DNA from: Chryseobacterium foetidum
GTDB lineage: Bacteria; Bacteroidota; Bacteroidia; Flavobacteriales; Weeksellaceae
Direction: 5' to 3'
Assembly (NCBI RefSeq): GCF_025457425.1
Contig: NZ_JAMXIA010000001.1
Location: 2,604,001-2,668,000 of the forward strand
DNA length: 64,000 nucleotides
Positions within the stretch are counted from its first letter, which is position 1. Every line of letters starts with the position of its first letter. The notes under the pieces are model-generated. The model was given only the letters and a program-made list of their open reading frames with translations. It searched no databases and was not told the DNA's origin. The position numbers were made by a program, and so were the translations under genes. This document shows positions 1-8,210 of this stretch, one piece after another.

Positions 1-884
1 TCTACAATACCAAATCTCAACTGTTCACCAGCAGAAAGCTGATATATGTGGCTGATCTGACCTTGAGTCAAAGATATGTTTGCCAGCGAAAGCCCTCCTA
101 CTAATGGTAGACCAGGTAAAGCTAAAATGCTTAGTCCTCCATAATAGCGGAAATCTAAAGTTGTTGTATTGGATGTAGATAATGGTAATACCGTTCCTGG
201 TTGGGATTTCGCAATAATAATTCCTGGTCTTGTGGAACTCAATGCCTGTAAGCTCAGCCCTTGTCCGGTTCTATAGCTGTAATTAATCTGATATATCCCG
301 GTTGAAGGAACTGTGTAGTATGAATCGCCTCCGCTGCCGGCAATATTAGTAAGATTTGTTGTTGGTATATCAACCAATATTGGAGGGTTTACGCCGGTTC
401 CTGATGTCTGGGGTAAACGTACAAACCGTGCATTAGAACTTAGCAGACCTAAAGAAAGATTTAATACTGAAAGATTTCCGCTCATTCTTGCTGCATAAGC
501 ACCATCGCCAGTTCCTCCACCTGTTGGTGAAGCTGGACCGTCAGGAATTATCTGCCAGGATCCGATACCTGCTCCATTGGGTTCTTCGGCATCATAGATA
601 AAAAGCCCACGGCTCGTAATACTTGAAGATTTAGGTTCAGTAATCGCTGTTATGGGAGTTGTTACATAAACGATTGCACCGTTTTGAGCAGCACCATAGA
701 CGTTTGCATTCAATCTGAGTTCATCTCCAGTAACACGCGGTGGAATAATTCCTATAGGCTGACCGGCGGTCGTGCTTTTTTGTACGTCCAAAGTAGCACT
801 TGGGGTATTGGTATTAATTCCTACCTGTGCGTTCATGCCGTAACTGCATAGGAGTGCAGCAAGCAAAATATAACATTTTCTCAT
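1..884 (-). CDS. Secreted hypothetical protein, 3' part outside the window
   Basis: Reading the minus strand from the ATG at 884 gives an open frame to the window edge, about 294 residues. It begins with a clear Sec signal peptide (residues 1-20, ending in NAQ) followed at once by VGINTNTPSATLDVQ. This VGINTxTPxATLDV opening, followed by IGIIPPRVTGDEL, is typical of a large flavobacterial family of secreted proteins of unknown function, which often end in a C1q/TNF-like or similar beta domain. The rest is Ser/Thr/Gly-rich and looks all-beta. The C-terminus is missing, so a T9SS tail cannot be judged. The frame is open at the edge, which is why it has no stop here. No function is claimed. Confidence 0.75.
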   Translation of the reverse strand, partial: MRKCYILLAALLCSYGMNAQVGINTNTPSATLDVQKSTTAGQPIGIIPPRVTGDELRLNANVYGAAQNGAIVYVTTPITAITEPKSSSITSRGLFIYDAEEPNGAGIGSWQIIPDGPASPTGGGTGDGAYAARMSGNLSVLNLSLGLLSSNARFVRLPQTSGTGVNPPILVDIPTTNLTNIAGSGGDSYYTVPSTGIYQINYSYRTGQGLSLQALSSTRPGIIIAKSQPGTVLPLSTSNTTTLDFRYYGGLSILALPGLPLVGGLSLANISLTQGQISHIYQLSAGEQLRFGIV

Positions 885-1105
885 AAGATTTAATTTTTAG
901 TTGGTGTTAAATTACGAAAATTTAGAACTATAAATGCAAACTTTATGCAATTATGTTGCGATTTGTGGTACAATAATGAATTATTACTGTCTAATCTGCA
1001 TAGTATGTTTTTGTAACCAAAAAAGGTTTCTTATGGAAACTGTACTGCTTTCACGGGTTTAGGAGTAATTTGAGCAGTTTTAAAATCTCCAAAAATAATA
1101 GAAAA

Positions 1106-1555
1106 TTAATTTTTTGTACGGGAATCCATTACGATCGTTACGGGTCCGTCATTAATCAGAGAGATTTTCATGTCTGCACCGAAGATTCCGCTGGCTGTTT
1201 TTAAACCTGATTTTGAAATCTCGGATTTGAAATACTCAAATAAAAGAATTGCTTTTTCTGGTTTTGCCGCCTTAATAAAAGAGGGTCGGTTGCCTTTTTT
1301 GTAATCGGCAATCAGGGTGAACTGGCTTATGCAAAGTATTTCACCTGAAATATCCTGAATGCAGAGATTAAGTTTATCGTTTTCATCACCAAATACCCGA
1401 AAATTCAATATCTTTTGAACGAGCCAGTCTGCATCTGATTTCTCATCATTTTCATCGATGCCAAGCAGGAGCATAAAGCCTTTTTTTATTTCACTTACAA
1501 TTTTACCGTCAACTTTAACGCTTGCCTCAGAAACTCTTTGAATAACCGTTTTCAT
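1106..1555 (-). CDS. dtd: D-aminoacyl-tRNA deacylase
   Basis: The 149-residue protein has the normal DTD length and both family signatures: SQFTLIADYKKGNRPSF at about residues 77-93 (the SQFTL motif with the catalytic Thr) and NDGPVTIVMDSR near the C-terminus (the Gly-Pro chirality motif, here GPVT). The family hydrolyses D-aminoacyl-tRNA and mischarged glycyl-tRNA(Ala) in the cytosol, as a homodimer. The start codon directly abuts the stop codon of the upstream lipoprotein gene (TAG followed by ATG), so the two are probably one transcript. Nothing unusual was seen. Confidence 0.95.
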   Translation of the reverse strand: MKTVIQRVSEASVKVDGKIVSEIKKGFMLLLGIDENDEKSDADWLVQKILNFRVFGDENDKLNLCIQDISGEILCISQFTLIADYKKGNRPSFIKAAKPEKAILLFEYFKSEISKSGLKTASGIFGADMKISLINDGPVTIVMDSRTKN

Positions 1556-2008
1556 CTAAAAATAAACATTTAAAACGTTGGTTGAAGGATCGTAATTGTA
1601 CAGATATGTTTTAGGTGGAAGTGAGGTAACAGAAGTCGGATTTCCAGTAAGTAAAATCCATGTTGCATTGTCTTTCGGGCAGATGATGCTGATGTTGTCT
1701 TTCACTTCCAATGTAGTATTTACGTCCGGGCAAAGATGTGGAGCATTCCTGTCGTAAACTTTAAAGGTATTTCCGGATCCACGGACGATGATTAAACCGC
1801 GGGTTCCAGACTGTTGTTCATCCACATAAATCCATCCTTGCGGTTGGGTAAGTTTAAAATAAGCAGGAAGATTGAGATTCAAAGAAACATTCACTGGGGC
1901 ATTAGGAAAACAGCTTACTGTATCGTTGTTGCTTCCGCATGAATTTAAACTTAAATTACTGAAAATCAGAATTATTGAAAATATGATGAGCGAAAAAGTT
2001 TTTTTCAT
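1556..2008 (-). CDS. Small predicted lipoprotein of unknown function
   Basis: The frame opens at 2041, but the start at 2008 is preferred because it gives a normal signal peptide (MKKTFSLIIFS...) with lipobox LNSC followed by GSNND. The mature part is about 130 residues, probably all-beta, with PQGWIYVDEQQSGTRGLIIV and three Cys residues that could form disulfides. Rieske-like small lipoproteins of flavobacteria look similar (spaced Cys and His: APHLCPDVN, and IICP further on), but the canonical CxH...CxxH pair is not complete, so I leave it unassigned. The stop codon touches the dtd start, suggesting co-transcription. Location is inferred to be an outer or inner membrane anchor facing the periplasm. 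Confidence 0.75.
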   Translation of the reverse strand: MKKTFSLIIFSIILIFSNLSLNSCGSNNDTVSCFPNAPVNVSLNLNLPAYFKLTQPQGWIYVDEQQSGTRGLIIVRGSGNTFKVYDRNAPHLCPDVNTTLEVKDNISIICPKDNATWILLTGNPTSVTSLPPKTYLYNYDPSTNVLNVYF

Positions 2009-2025
2009 TTGAATTGAAATTTTTA

Positions 2026-2033
2026 TATATTTG
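2026..2033 (+). promoter_or_regulatory. Putative -7 box of the greA promoter
   Basis: TATATTTG matches the Bacteroidota -7 consensus TAnnTTTG exactly. A TTTG lies at 2008-2011, but the 14-base spacing is shorter than the usual 19 or so, so only the -7 box is called. Transcription would start near 2040, giving a leader of about 75 bases before greA at 2117. Confidence 0.5.
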
Positions 2034-2066
2034 TAAAACAATAACGATTAACACGCAAAAACATTG

Positions 2067-2092
2067 TCCGACAAATGTCGGATTATTTTTTT
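2067..2092 (+). terminator. Intrinsic terminator in the greA leader
   Basis: A 7-bp perfect stem (TCCGACA at 2067-2073, TGTCGGA at 2076-2082) is followed by a T-rich run (TTATTTTTTT). No plus-strand gene lies upstream, because the neighbouring genes run leftward. The hairpin therefore most likely acts on transcripts that start at the greA promoter, and would terminate part of them 25 bases before the greA start codon. Confidence 0.6.
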
Positions 2093-2116
2093 ATACTAAA
2101 ACAAAATTTTAAAATT

Positions 2117-2587
2117 ATGGCAAGCTATGTAACAAAGGAAGGATTGGATAAAATGAAAGCCGAGCTTGAGCAATTGGAAAAAATTGAAAGACCGAAAATC
2201 ACTCAGCAGATTGCAGAAGCAAGAGATAAAGGAGATTTGTCTGAAAACGCAGAATATGATGCAGCAAAAGAAGCGCAGGGAATGCTCGAAATGAGAATTT
2301 CAAAGCTGAAAGATATTGTGACAACCTCAAAAGTAATCGACGAAACTCAATTGGATACCTCTAAAGTATCGATTCTTACTACAGTTAAACTTTTAAATAA
2401 CGATACAAAAAAAGAGCAGGTTTTCAAGTTGGTTCCTGATAACGAAAGTGATTTGAAATCAGGTAAGATTTCTGTAAATACTCCTATTGCTAAAGGTTTA
2501 TTAGGAAAAGTAATCGGTGAAACGGCAGAAATCGTACTGCCGAACGGAAATAAACTTTCTTTTGAAGTTTTGGATATCACTCTTTAA
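2117..2587 (+). CDS. greA: Transcription elongation factor GreA
   Basis: The frame opens at 2075, but the start at 2117 (MASYVTKEGLDKMKAELEQL) fits the family and gives the usual 156-157 residues. The N-terminal coiled coil carries the acidic tip motif RDKGDLSENAEYDAAKEAQG, whose Asp and Glu stimulate transcript cleavage in the RNA polymerase secondary channel. The C-terminal half is the FKBP-like domain ending in GNKLSFEVLDI. It rescues backtracked polymerase. The upstream start is disfavoured because it would lie within the T-run following the leader hairpin. A HIT-family gene follows after 24 bases, probably in the same transcript. Confidence 0.95.
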   Translation: MASYVTKEGLDKMKAELEQLEKIERPKITQQIAEARDKGDLSENAEYDAAKEAQGMLEMRISKLKDIVTTSKVIDETQLDTSKVSILTTVKLLNNDTKKEQVFKLVPDNESDLKSGKISVNTPIAKGLLGKVIGETAEIVLPNGNKLSFEVLDITL

Positions 2588-2611
2588 TTATCATTTTTAA
2601 ATCTCAGAAAA

Positions 2612-3001
2612 ATGAGTTCAATATTTACAAAAATCATCAACGGAGAAATTCCTGCATACAAAATAGCTGAAGATGAAAATTTCATCGCATTTCTGGATGC
2701 TATGCCTTTGGTGAAAGGTCATACTTTGGTAATTCCTAAAAAAGAAGTTGATCTGATTTTTGATCTTGAAAGCGAAGAATATAAAAACCTCTGGGCTTTT
2801 GCTCAGAAAGTTGCCAAAAAGGTAAAAAATGCAATTCCCTGTATGCGTGTTGGTGTAGCAGTTGTAGGGCTTGAAGTTCCTCATGCTCACATTCATCTGA
2901 TTCCTTTAAACAAAGTAGAAGATATGAACTTCAAAAATGAAAGACTCAAGCTGTCATCTGAAGAATATACCGAAATTCAAAATTCAATTATTAATTCTTA
3001 A
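2612..3001 (+). CDS. HIT family nucleotide hydrolase/transferase
   Basis: The 129-residue protein carries the histidine triad HAHIHLIP with His91, His93 and His95, and the family N-terminus SSIFTKIINGEIPAYKI. Such Hint/HinT-like proteins split the phosphoramidate or phosphoanhydride bond of AMP conjugates; the physiological substrate is usually unknown. It is cytosolic and has the normal length. It follows greA closely, an order often seen in flavobacteria, and is followed by a hairpin that probably ends the transcript. Confidence 0.92.
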   Translation: MSSIFTKIINGEIPAYKIAEDENFIAFLDAMPLVKGHTLVIPKKEVDLIFDLESEEYKNLWAFAQKVAKKVKNAIPCMRVGVAVVGLEVPHAHIHLIPLNKVEDMNFKNERLKLSSEEYTEIQNSIINS

Positions 3002-3012
3002 CTAATACAGAG

Positions 3013-3047
3013 AAGTCGTAAAAAAGTAATTTTTTACGATTTTCTTT
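3013..3047 (+). terminator. Terminator between the HIT gene and clpX
   Basis: A perfect 10-bp stem (TCGTAAAAAA at 3016-3025, TTTTTTACGA at 3030-3039) with a 4-base loop is followed by TTTTCTTT. It lies 15 bases after the HIT stop codon and before clpX. The stem is A/T-rich, so strength is uncertain. Confidence 0.55.
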
Positions 3048-3066
3048 CATAATATATCTTATAAAA

Positions 3067-4233
3067 ATGAATCCAAACCAATGTTCTTTCTGTGGAAGAA
3101 AAAGAAATGAAGTACAGATGCTGGTTTCCGGGCAGAATGGTTTTATTTGCGAAAGCTGCATCGAGCAGGCGCATTCTATCGTAAAGGAGACTGCGTCTAC
3201 AGACTCTGCATTGTCTCCCGCAGAACGTATGGAAGATTTAAAAAAGCCTAAAGAGATCAAAGAATTTCTCAATCAATATGTAATTGGTCAGGATCAGGCG
3301 AAAAAGCAGCTTGCGATAGCTGTTTACAATCATTATAAAAGGTTGCTTCACGCACAGACAGAAAACCGTGAGGTAGAACTTGAAAAGTCAAACATCATCA
3401 TGATTGGCGAAACAGGAACGGGCAAAACGCTTTTGGCTAAAACAATTGCCAAAGAACTGAATGTACCTTTCTGTATCGTTGATGCAACAATTTTAACTGA
3501 AGCTGGTTATGTAGGCGAAGATGTTGAAAGTATTCTTTCCAGATTGCTGATGGTAGCTGATTACGATGTTGAAAAAGCAGAAAAAGGAATTGTTTTTATC
3601 GATGAAATCGACAAAATTGCAAGAAAATCAGATAATCCGAGTATTACAAGAGATGTTTCAGGAGAGGGAGTGCAGCAGGGATTGCTTAAGCTTTTAGAAG
3701 GAAGTATTGTGAATGTACCGCCACAAGGGGGAAGAAAGCATCCTGACCAGAAATACATTCAGGTCAATACGCAAAATATTCTTTTCATAGCAGGTGGTGC
3801 TTTTGACGGCATCAAAGAAATTATTGAGAGAAGAATGAATAAGCAGGCGATTGGTTTCAGTGCGGAAAAAATCAATAAAGTAGATGAAGATGAATATATT
3901 TTGAGAAGCATCAACGCTATTGATCTTCGTACTTTTGGTCTGATTCCCGAGCTTTTGGGTAGGTTTCCAATTATCACTTATTTGGAAAAACTGACAAAGG
4001 AGACGATGATTCAGATTATGAAAGAACCGAAAAATTCTATTGTAAATCAATTTATTGAGCTCTTCAAAATGGATGGTACGAAACTTGAATTCACTGATGC
4101 GGCAATTGAGAAAATTGTAGATGACACCATGGAGAAAGGTCTTGGCGCGAGAGGTCTCCGCGGAACTACAGAAAAGGTTTTAGAGGATTATATGTTCAGT
4201 GTAGGTGAACAGGACGAGATCATATTAACATAA
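3067..4233 (+). CDS. clpX: ClpX, unfoldase subunit of the ClpXP protease
   Basis: The N-terminal zinc-binding domain has Cys6, Cys9, Cys28 and Cys31. It is followed by the AAA+ module with Walker A GETGTGKT (about 113-120), the pore loop GYVGEDVES, Walker B IVFIDEID and the arginine-finger region ELLGRFPI. The C-terminal small domain has GLGARGLR (sensor 2). It feeds tagged substrates to ClpP in an ATP-driven manner. At 388 residues it is shorter than E. coli ClpX (424): the protein stops shortly after the small domain (GEQDEIILT), so the usual charged C-terminal tail is missing or short. Whether this is normal for the genus or a 3' change cannot be told from one sequence. No clpP lies in the window. 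Confidence 0.95.
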   Translation: MNPNQCSFCGRKRNEVQMLVSGQNGFICESCIEQAHSIVKETASTDSALSPAERMEDLKKPKEIKEFLNQYVIGQDQAKKQLAIAVYNHYKRLLHAQTENREVELEKSNIIMIGETGTGKTLLAKTIAKELNVPFCIVDATILTEAGYVGEDVESILSRLLMVADYDVEKAEKGIVFIDEIDKIARKSDNPSITRDVSGEGVQQGLLKLLEGSIVNVPPQGGRKHPDQKYIQVNTQNILFIAGGAFDGIKEIIERRMNKQAIGFSAEKINKVDEDEYILRSINAIDLRTFGLIPELLGRFPIITYLEKLTKETMIQIMKEPKNSIVNQFIELFKMDGTKLEFTDAAIEKIVDDTMEKGLGARGLRGTTEKVLEDYMFSVGEQDEIILT

Positions 4234-4286
4234 TATAAAATTTCCTTTATACACTTGATATTATTTTTTTTAAAGCAAAATTATTC

Positions 4287-4294
4287 TATCTTTG
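4287..4294 (+). promoter_or_regulatory. Putative -7 box for the T9SS cargo gene
   Basis: TATCTTTG matches TAnnTTTG and lies 37 bases before the start codon at 4332, a suitable distance. No well-spaced TTTG was found upstream. Confidence 0.45.
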
Positions 4295-4331
4295 CAATTG
4301 AATATTGTATTAACACATAATCTATTATACA

Positions 4332-6353
4332 ATGAAAAAAAATTTATTAACTGTAGGACTATTGGCTATAGCTTATTCTGTTCAGGCGCAGAGTACAGTC
4401 CTTAACGTAGGAAACACCGCTAAGATGTACATTAGCAAAAACACTTTAGTTTATAATGGCGGAAGTGTAAGGCTTGTAGGTAACGGTCTTGTAGAAAACC
4501 ACGGTAATGTAATGATTGTTGGTACATCTGGTGATACCTTCACCACTGTTACAACTGCCGGGGCTAATAAAACTCCGGATGCAAATGCAACGACTGGAAT
4601 TTACGCAACAGCTGCAACTCCCAACTTTATCAATAAGCTAAACGAACCGGGTAATTATGGTCTAAGAAACAAACCAGATGTTGCCAGCACGCCGGCAATA
4701 GATGAATCTCAGGTTTATACTTATGGTCAGTTATACATTCGAGGATTAGCACAAGGTGATATTCAGGGATACGTAGATCAAGAGCATACAAATGTTAATC
4801 ATGGTGCTTATCAACAGATTGGAATGCCATTTTTCAACAAGGCTTACTCTACTTTGAGTACTGAATTAGGTAAAACTTTTACAGCTAATAGAGGGTCACA
4901 GAATGATATTCATAATTGGAATAATCCAAATGTAGTATTTGATCACGTAACAAACTTTTCTGCGGTTGCAAATCCGAGGTCTTATATGATTTTAGGTAAT
5001 AAACCAGATGCAACTGTAATAAACTTTAATACTGTAAAAACATTTAAAGGGAGACCAGTGTCCGATTTAGCTGCAGAAATGCCCGCTATGACGCTTGCTG
5101 ATGCAGGTGCTAACGTTACGTTTGGAGCTGCTGGTGGAAACTATAATCAGTATAACGAAAAATATTATTCTTACTTGCAGGATGGTTTCCATACCTCTAC
5201 GGGAGGGACAGTGTGGCAGGGTAATTATGGGAAAAATATTTATCAGTACAGTAATCCATTTCTTACAAACTTAGATCTTTCAGGAATTGCTGCAACAAAT
5301 GGTGCTGATCCCGATGGAGACGGAAATCAACTAGGGGCAAATTTTCAAGGTGTCAGACTTGAGGTTGCAGGTGTCTCATATTCAGCCAATGGCGGGGGAT
5401 CTACCAGTTATAAATATGTTTCAAGAGATACAACGACAGGAAAACTTATCGTTGGGGACTCTGAATTCTTGAATGTAAGACCAATGGGTACTTTCGTTCT
5501 CAAATTTACTTCTCCTACATCCAATACTTTGAATTTTCAGACGCTTCGGAGATTTAATTATCTGCCGAGAACAGGTGATAGCTACAGTGTAACCGCTGCT
5601 AAGAATATGAATGTGGGTACAACCAAGCAGCTTACAGTAATTGCATTAAATTCAGCTGGTGCAGAAATTGGTCGTACTTACTATGTTGTATCACCTAATG
5701 CATCGACTGGAAACTCGCAAAATGCTAAAATGCAGGTAAATGCATTTTCTGAATATCCAATTGGTACGTATGAAGAAGATCCTGCAGGAGGGTATGATTA
5801 TAATTTTACAAATTCATACTGGTTATATATAAATGAAGCTAACGAAAGTAACTTCTTAGGAAAAAATATTAAGTTAGTGAAATATAATGCTAATGTTACT
5901 TCCTATAAATTTGAAATAAAAGAAGATGGAGTCTTGATTGCGGATGATGCACATGCGTTATCTTCTGGAACTGGTTTCTATTTTAAGCCATCAAACGGAA
6001 CGGTTCAGCAAGCCAAACAAGGGAATGTAGTTCCAGCTTCTCATGCTGAGTTTGATCTATATTATGGAGCGCCAAATAATCTTGTTCTGGGAACTGCTGA
6101 GACTAAAACACCTTCAAGAACAATGGTAATTTTCGTACCAGATATTAATGACTATGTTGTTAGATTTGATCCTAACTGGAAAAAGGCAGATATTACAGTT
6201 TATGACATGAGCGGTAAGCTTGTTCTATCTAAAAAGGATGTGAAAACCGATCGTGATTTTGTTATCGATTTAGATGACAATTTGAAAAACGGTTACATTG
6301 TAAACATTCTTTCTGATAACGGTGAAAAAGTAGCAACTAAGATCTTAAAATAA
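4332..6353 (+). CDS. Secreted protein with T9SS type A sorting domain
   Basis: The 673-residue protein starts with a Sec signal peptide (MKKNLLTVGLLAIAYSVQAQ). Its last 75 or so residues form a typical type A T9SS C-terminal signal, with ADITVYDMSGKLVLSKKDV, then GYIVNILSDNGEKVATKILK. It should therefore cross the outer membrane through the type IX system, whose translocon SprA is encoded at the right edge of this window. The middle is Gly/Asn/Thr-rich and probably all-beta, with no catalytic motif that I recognise; a surface adhesin or structural role is a guess. It has its own promoter box and is followed after 5 bases by a tiny membrane protein gene, so the two probably form an operon. Confidence 0.85.
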   Translation: MKKNLLTVGLLAIAYSVQAQSTVLNVGNTAKMYISKNTLVYNGGSVRLVGNGLVENHGNVMIVGTSGDTFTTVTTAGANKTPDANATTGIYATAATPNFINKLNEPGNYGLRNKPDVASTPAIDESQVYTYGQLYIRGLAQGDIQGYVDQEHTNVNHGAYQQIGMPFFNKAYSTLSTELGKTFTANRGSQNDIHNWNNPNVVFDHVTNFSAVANPRSYMILGNKPDATVINFNTVKTFKGRPVSDLAAEMPAMTLADAGANVTFGAAGGNYNQYNEKYYSYLQDGFHTSTGGTVWQGNYGKNIYQYSNPFLTNLDLSGIAATNGADPDGDGNQLGANFQGVRLEVAGVSYSANGGGSTSYKYVSRDTTTGKLIVGDSEFLNVRPMGTFVLKFTSPTSNTLNFQTLRRFNYLPRTGDSYSVTAAKNMNVGTTKQLTVIALNSAGAEIGRTYYVVSPNASTGNSQNAKMQVNAFSEYPIGTYEEDPAGGYDYNFTNSYWLYINEANESNFLGKNIKLVKYNANVTSYKFEIKEDGVLIADDAHALSSGTGFYFKPSNGTVQQAKQGNVVPASHAEFDLYYGAPNNLVLGTAETKTPSRTMVIFVPDINDYVVRFDPNWKKADITVYDMSGKLVLSKKDVKTDRDFVIDLDDNLKNGYIVNILSDNGEKVATKILK

Positions 6354-6358
6354 ACAGT

Positions 6359-6583
6359 ATGAAAATCCAAAATAAATTTTTAGCTTTAGTAATAACGCTC
6401 TCTGCATTAATAAAAGTTACAGCTCAGCCAGGAGGAAGCGGGCCGCCACCTGATGGAGGAGGTGGAGGAACAACTCCAGGTGTGCAGTCTATCCCTGTCG
6501 ATATGTACGTTTACGCACTTGCTGTTTTTGCAATAATGTTGGTTGTATTTTTTGCAAAGAAATACAAGTCTCAAAAAATATAA
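6359..6583 (+). CDS. Small Gly/Pro-rich single-pass membrane protein
   Basis: The 74-residue product has a cleavable-looking signal peptide (to about residue 22, VTAQ), a flexible Gly/Pro linker (about 23-43, rich in GGGG and PPP) and one C-terminal transmembrane helix (VYALAVFAIMLVVFFAKKY). This ends in Lys-rich residues on the cytoplasmic side. Mature, it would be an inner-membrane stub with a short periplasmic tether. Start is 5 bases after the T9SS cargo gene, and a strong terminator follows, so the pair forms one unit. Similar small proteins beside T9SS cargo are common in Chryseobacterium as I recall, but no function is established. Confidence 0.7.
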   Translation: MKIQNKFLALVITLSALIKVTAQPGGSGPPPDGGGGGTTPGVQSIPVDMYVYALAVFAIMLVVFFAKKYKSQKI

Positions 6584-6604
6584 AAATTATATTAAAATAT
6601 ATTT

Positions 6605-6637
6605 AACTCTCTGATTTATCAGAGAGTTTTTTTATTT
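6605..6637 (+). terminator. Strong intrinsic terminator after the T9SS operon
   Basis: A perfect 11-bp stem (AACTCTCTGAT at 6605-6615, ATCAGAGAGTT at 6618-6628) is followed by an uninterrupted T-run. It separates the T9SS cargo operon from the thioredoxin-like gene that starts at 6645. Confidence 0.85.
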
Positions 6638-6644
6638 TTACAGT

Positions 6645-7928
6645 ATGAAAAAGATTTTCGCAACAGCAGTTTTCTTTACTGCTTTTAGTATAAACGCTCA
6701 GTTCGTAGTCACTATCAAAGCACCTGCAAACTTCAGGGAACAGGAGGCAATTCTATATACTTTAAACGGTTCGAAAGATATTGTTTTTACCAAAGAAACA
6801 GCTAAAAAAAATGTCTGGACTTTTAAATATCCTAAGAATTATGTGGGAATGATGAAAGTCTTTCTGCCGAATACAAACAACAGTTTTAATTTTATTTCAG
6901 AAAATAAAAATGTAGAAATCACGCTCGAAACTGAGGGCGATAAAGTAAAAAACATAAATTATCTTGATGAAGCCAACTCTCTGATGAATTCCATTCAGGA
7001 GGGCTCGCAGAAAAAGGAGATGATTTTACCTGCATTGATTCAGATCAAAGAGTATTATAAAGGAGCAAGTGATTTCGGAAAAGCCTTGGATTCTGAGATT
7101 GCAAAACTTTCCAATAAATCAGCTTCTGATTTTTCCACACATCCTTTCATCAGCTATTACAATACCAATTACAATAAGTTTTTAGTTGCAGAAAACTCTA
7201 AAAACATTAAGCAGGAAGATATTATCAATTTCATTGATAAGTCGACTGATATGCTTGAAACATCTTCTTTATTAAGACCGGTTTTGGTTTCTTATCTAAA
7301 TGTGGGAGGTAATAATAACGTAACTGCTTCAGTAGATAAACTTCTTGAAACATTAAAAGTAGAAACGCCAAGAGGACAAACCGTTCTATCTGAGTTGATC
7401 GATATTTTTGATGCTTACGACATGAAGGAATTTAAAACTAAATACCTCACGCAGGCAAAAAATTTGAAGTGTACCATCACAGACCGTTTGGCAGCAACAT
7501 TAAAAACCAATGCAAATGTTGAAATCGGAGCTACATTTCCAGGATATAATTTTTATTCTGTTACCAATACAAAAGCAAAAACCCTGGCAGATGTAAAAGC
7601 AGACAAAAAGATTATTGTTTTTTGGTCTTCCACTTGCTCACACTGTGAAAGCGAACTTCCTCAGTTACTGCCAAAATATCAGGAAATGAAGTCTAAAAAC
7701 ATCGAAATTATCGGCCTTTCTTTAGATACAGATAAAGATGCTTATACAAAAAAGATAGCAGCATTCCCTTGGATCAACGATTCAGAATTGAAAGGCTGGA
7801 ACAGCAGTTATGGTGAGAAATATAATATTCATGCAACACCTACCTATTTTATTTTGGATGCTAATAACAAGATTATCAGTAAGCCAGATCACGTAGGTGA
7901 TGTTTTGGAATATTTAAAGCTAAAATAA
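6645..7928 (+). CDS. Periplasmic thioredoxin-like (TlpA/ResA-type) protein
   Basis: The 427-residue protein has a signal peptide (MKKIFATAVFFTAFSINAQ), an N-terminal beta domain and an all-alpha middle (about 110-290). The C-terminal thioredoxin fold has the active site FWSSTCSHCESELPQLLP, with Cys331 and Cys334 in a CSHC motif. A cis-Pro is visible in ATPTYFILD. The architecture matches Bacteroidota TlpA-like disulfide reductases with an N-terminal DUF4369-like region. It probably reduces periplasmic disulfides; partners are unknown. It sits between a terminator and a tRNA gene, and is therefore likely monocistronic. Confidence 0.85.
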   Translation: MKKIFATAVFFTAFSINAQFVVTIKAPANFREQEAILYTLNGSKDIVFTKETAKKNVWTFKYPKNYVGMMKVFLPNTNNSFNFISENKNVEITLETEGDKVKNINYLDEANSLMNSIQEGSQKKEMILPALIQIKEYYKGASDFGKALDSEIAKLSNKSASDFSTHPFISYYNTNYNKFLVAENSKNIKQEDIINFIDKSTDMLETSSLLRPVLVSYLNVGGNNNVTASVDKLLETLKVETPRGQTVLSELIDIFDAYDMKEFKTKYLTQAKNLKCTITDRLAATLKTNANVEIGATFPGYNFYSVTNTKAKTLADVKADKKIIVFWSSTCSHCESELPQLLPKYQEMKSKNIEIIGLSLDTDKDAYTKKIAAFPWINDSELKGWNSSYGEKYNIHATPTYFILDANNKIISKPDHVGDVLEYLKLK

Positions 7929-7929
7929 T

Positions 7930-7960
7930 TTTGGAGGTTTGTAAATATTTTCTATATTTG
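7930..7960 (+). promoter_or_regulatory. Promoter of the tRNA-Met gene
   Basis: TTTG at 7930-7933 and TATATTTG at 7953-7960 are separated by exactly 19 bases, a full match to the Bacteroidota TTTG-N19-TAnnTTTG consensus. It starts right after the stop codon of the preceding gene and 13 bases before the mature tRNA. Confidence 0.85.
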
Positions 7961-7972
7961 CACCACCAAAAC

Positions 7973-8046
7973 GGCGAGGTAGCTCAGTTGGTTAGAGCGC
8001 AGGATTCATAACCCTGAGGTCACGGGTTCAATTCCCGTCTTCGCTA
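7973..8046 (+). tRNA. tRNA-Met (anticodon CAT), probably elongator
   Basis: A 74-nt cloverleaf is readable: acceptor GGCGAGG/CTTCGCT, D-stem GCTC/GAGC, anticodon loop TTCATAA with CAT, variable loop AGGTC, T-arm ACGGG-TTCAATT-CCCGT and discriminator A. The CCA end is not encoded. The first pair is G-U and the base of the anticodon stem nearest the loop is A-C, both slightly irregular. The initiator is unlikely because the three G-C pairs of the initiator anticodon stem are absent. A CAT-reading tRNA-Ile (lysidine type) cannot be fully excluded. Confidence 0.92.
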
Positions 8047-8048
8047 CA

Positions 8049-8080
8049 AAAACCCCTTTTCTTAAGGGGTTTTTTATTTT
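8049..8080 (+). terminator. Terminator of the tRNA-Met gene
   Basis: AAAACCCCTT and AAGGGGTTTT form a stem followed by TTTATTTTTT, directly after the tRNA 3' end. Confidence 0.85.
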
Positions 8081-8126
8081 TTACACATTTATAAAATAAT
8101 CTTACGTTTTCCTTTGACATGAAAGA

Positions 8127-8175
8127 GCAGGATACTGCATGCTCTCAAAATGTATATTTTTATTTACTAGCTTTA
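8127..8175 (+). promoter_or_regulatory. Candidate pectin-regulon operator and promoter, site A
   Basis: GCAGGATACTGCATGCT (8127-8143) matches the left half and spacer of the sites at 24868 and 30491 (GCAGKAT, then N3, then GC). TAGCTTTA at 8168-8175 resembles the -7 box TAnnTTTG with one mismatch, 41 bases downstream of the motif start. It lies 68 bases before the first gene of the pectin cluster. No TTTG box sits at the standard distance, which would suit a promoter that depends on an activator. The right half is the least conserved of the four sites. Confidence 0.45.
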
Positions 8176-8210
8176 ATGCTCAGAAAATATAAATTTACAT
8201 CAAACCGATT

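Noticed and set aside
3067..4233. clpX called a pseudogene because of its short C-terminus
   Set aside because: All catalytic and structural motifs through the small domain are present; only the poorly conserved tail is short, so it is kept as an intact gene.
7973..8046. CAT-anticodon tRNA read as initiator tRNA-Met
   Set aside because: The three consecutive G-C pairs at the base of the anticodon stem and the unpaired first acceptor position of initiator tRNAs are absent.
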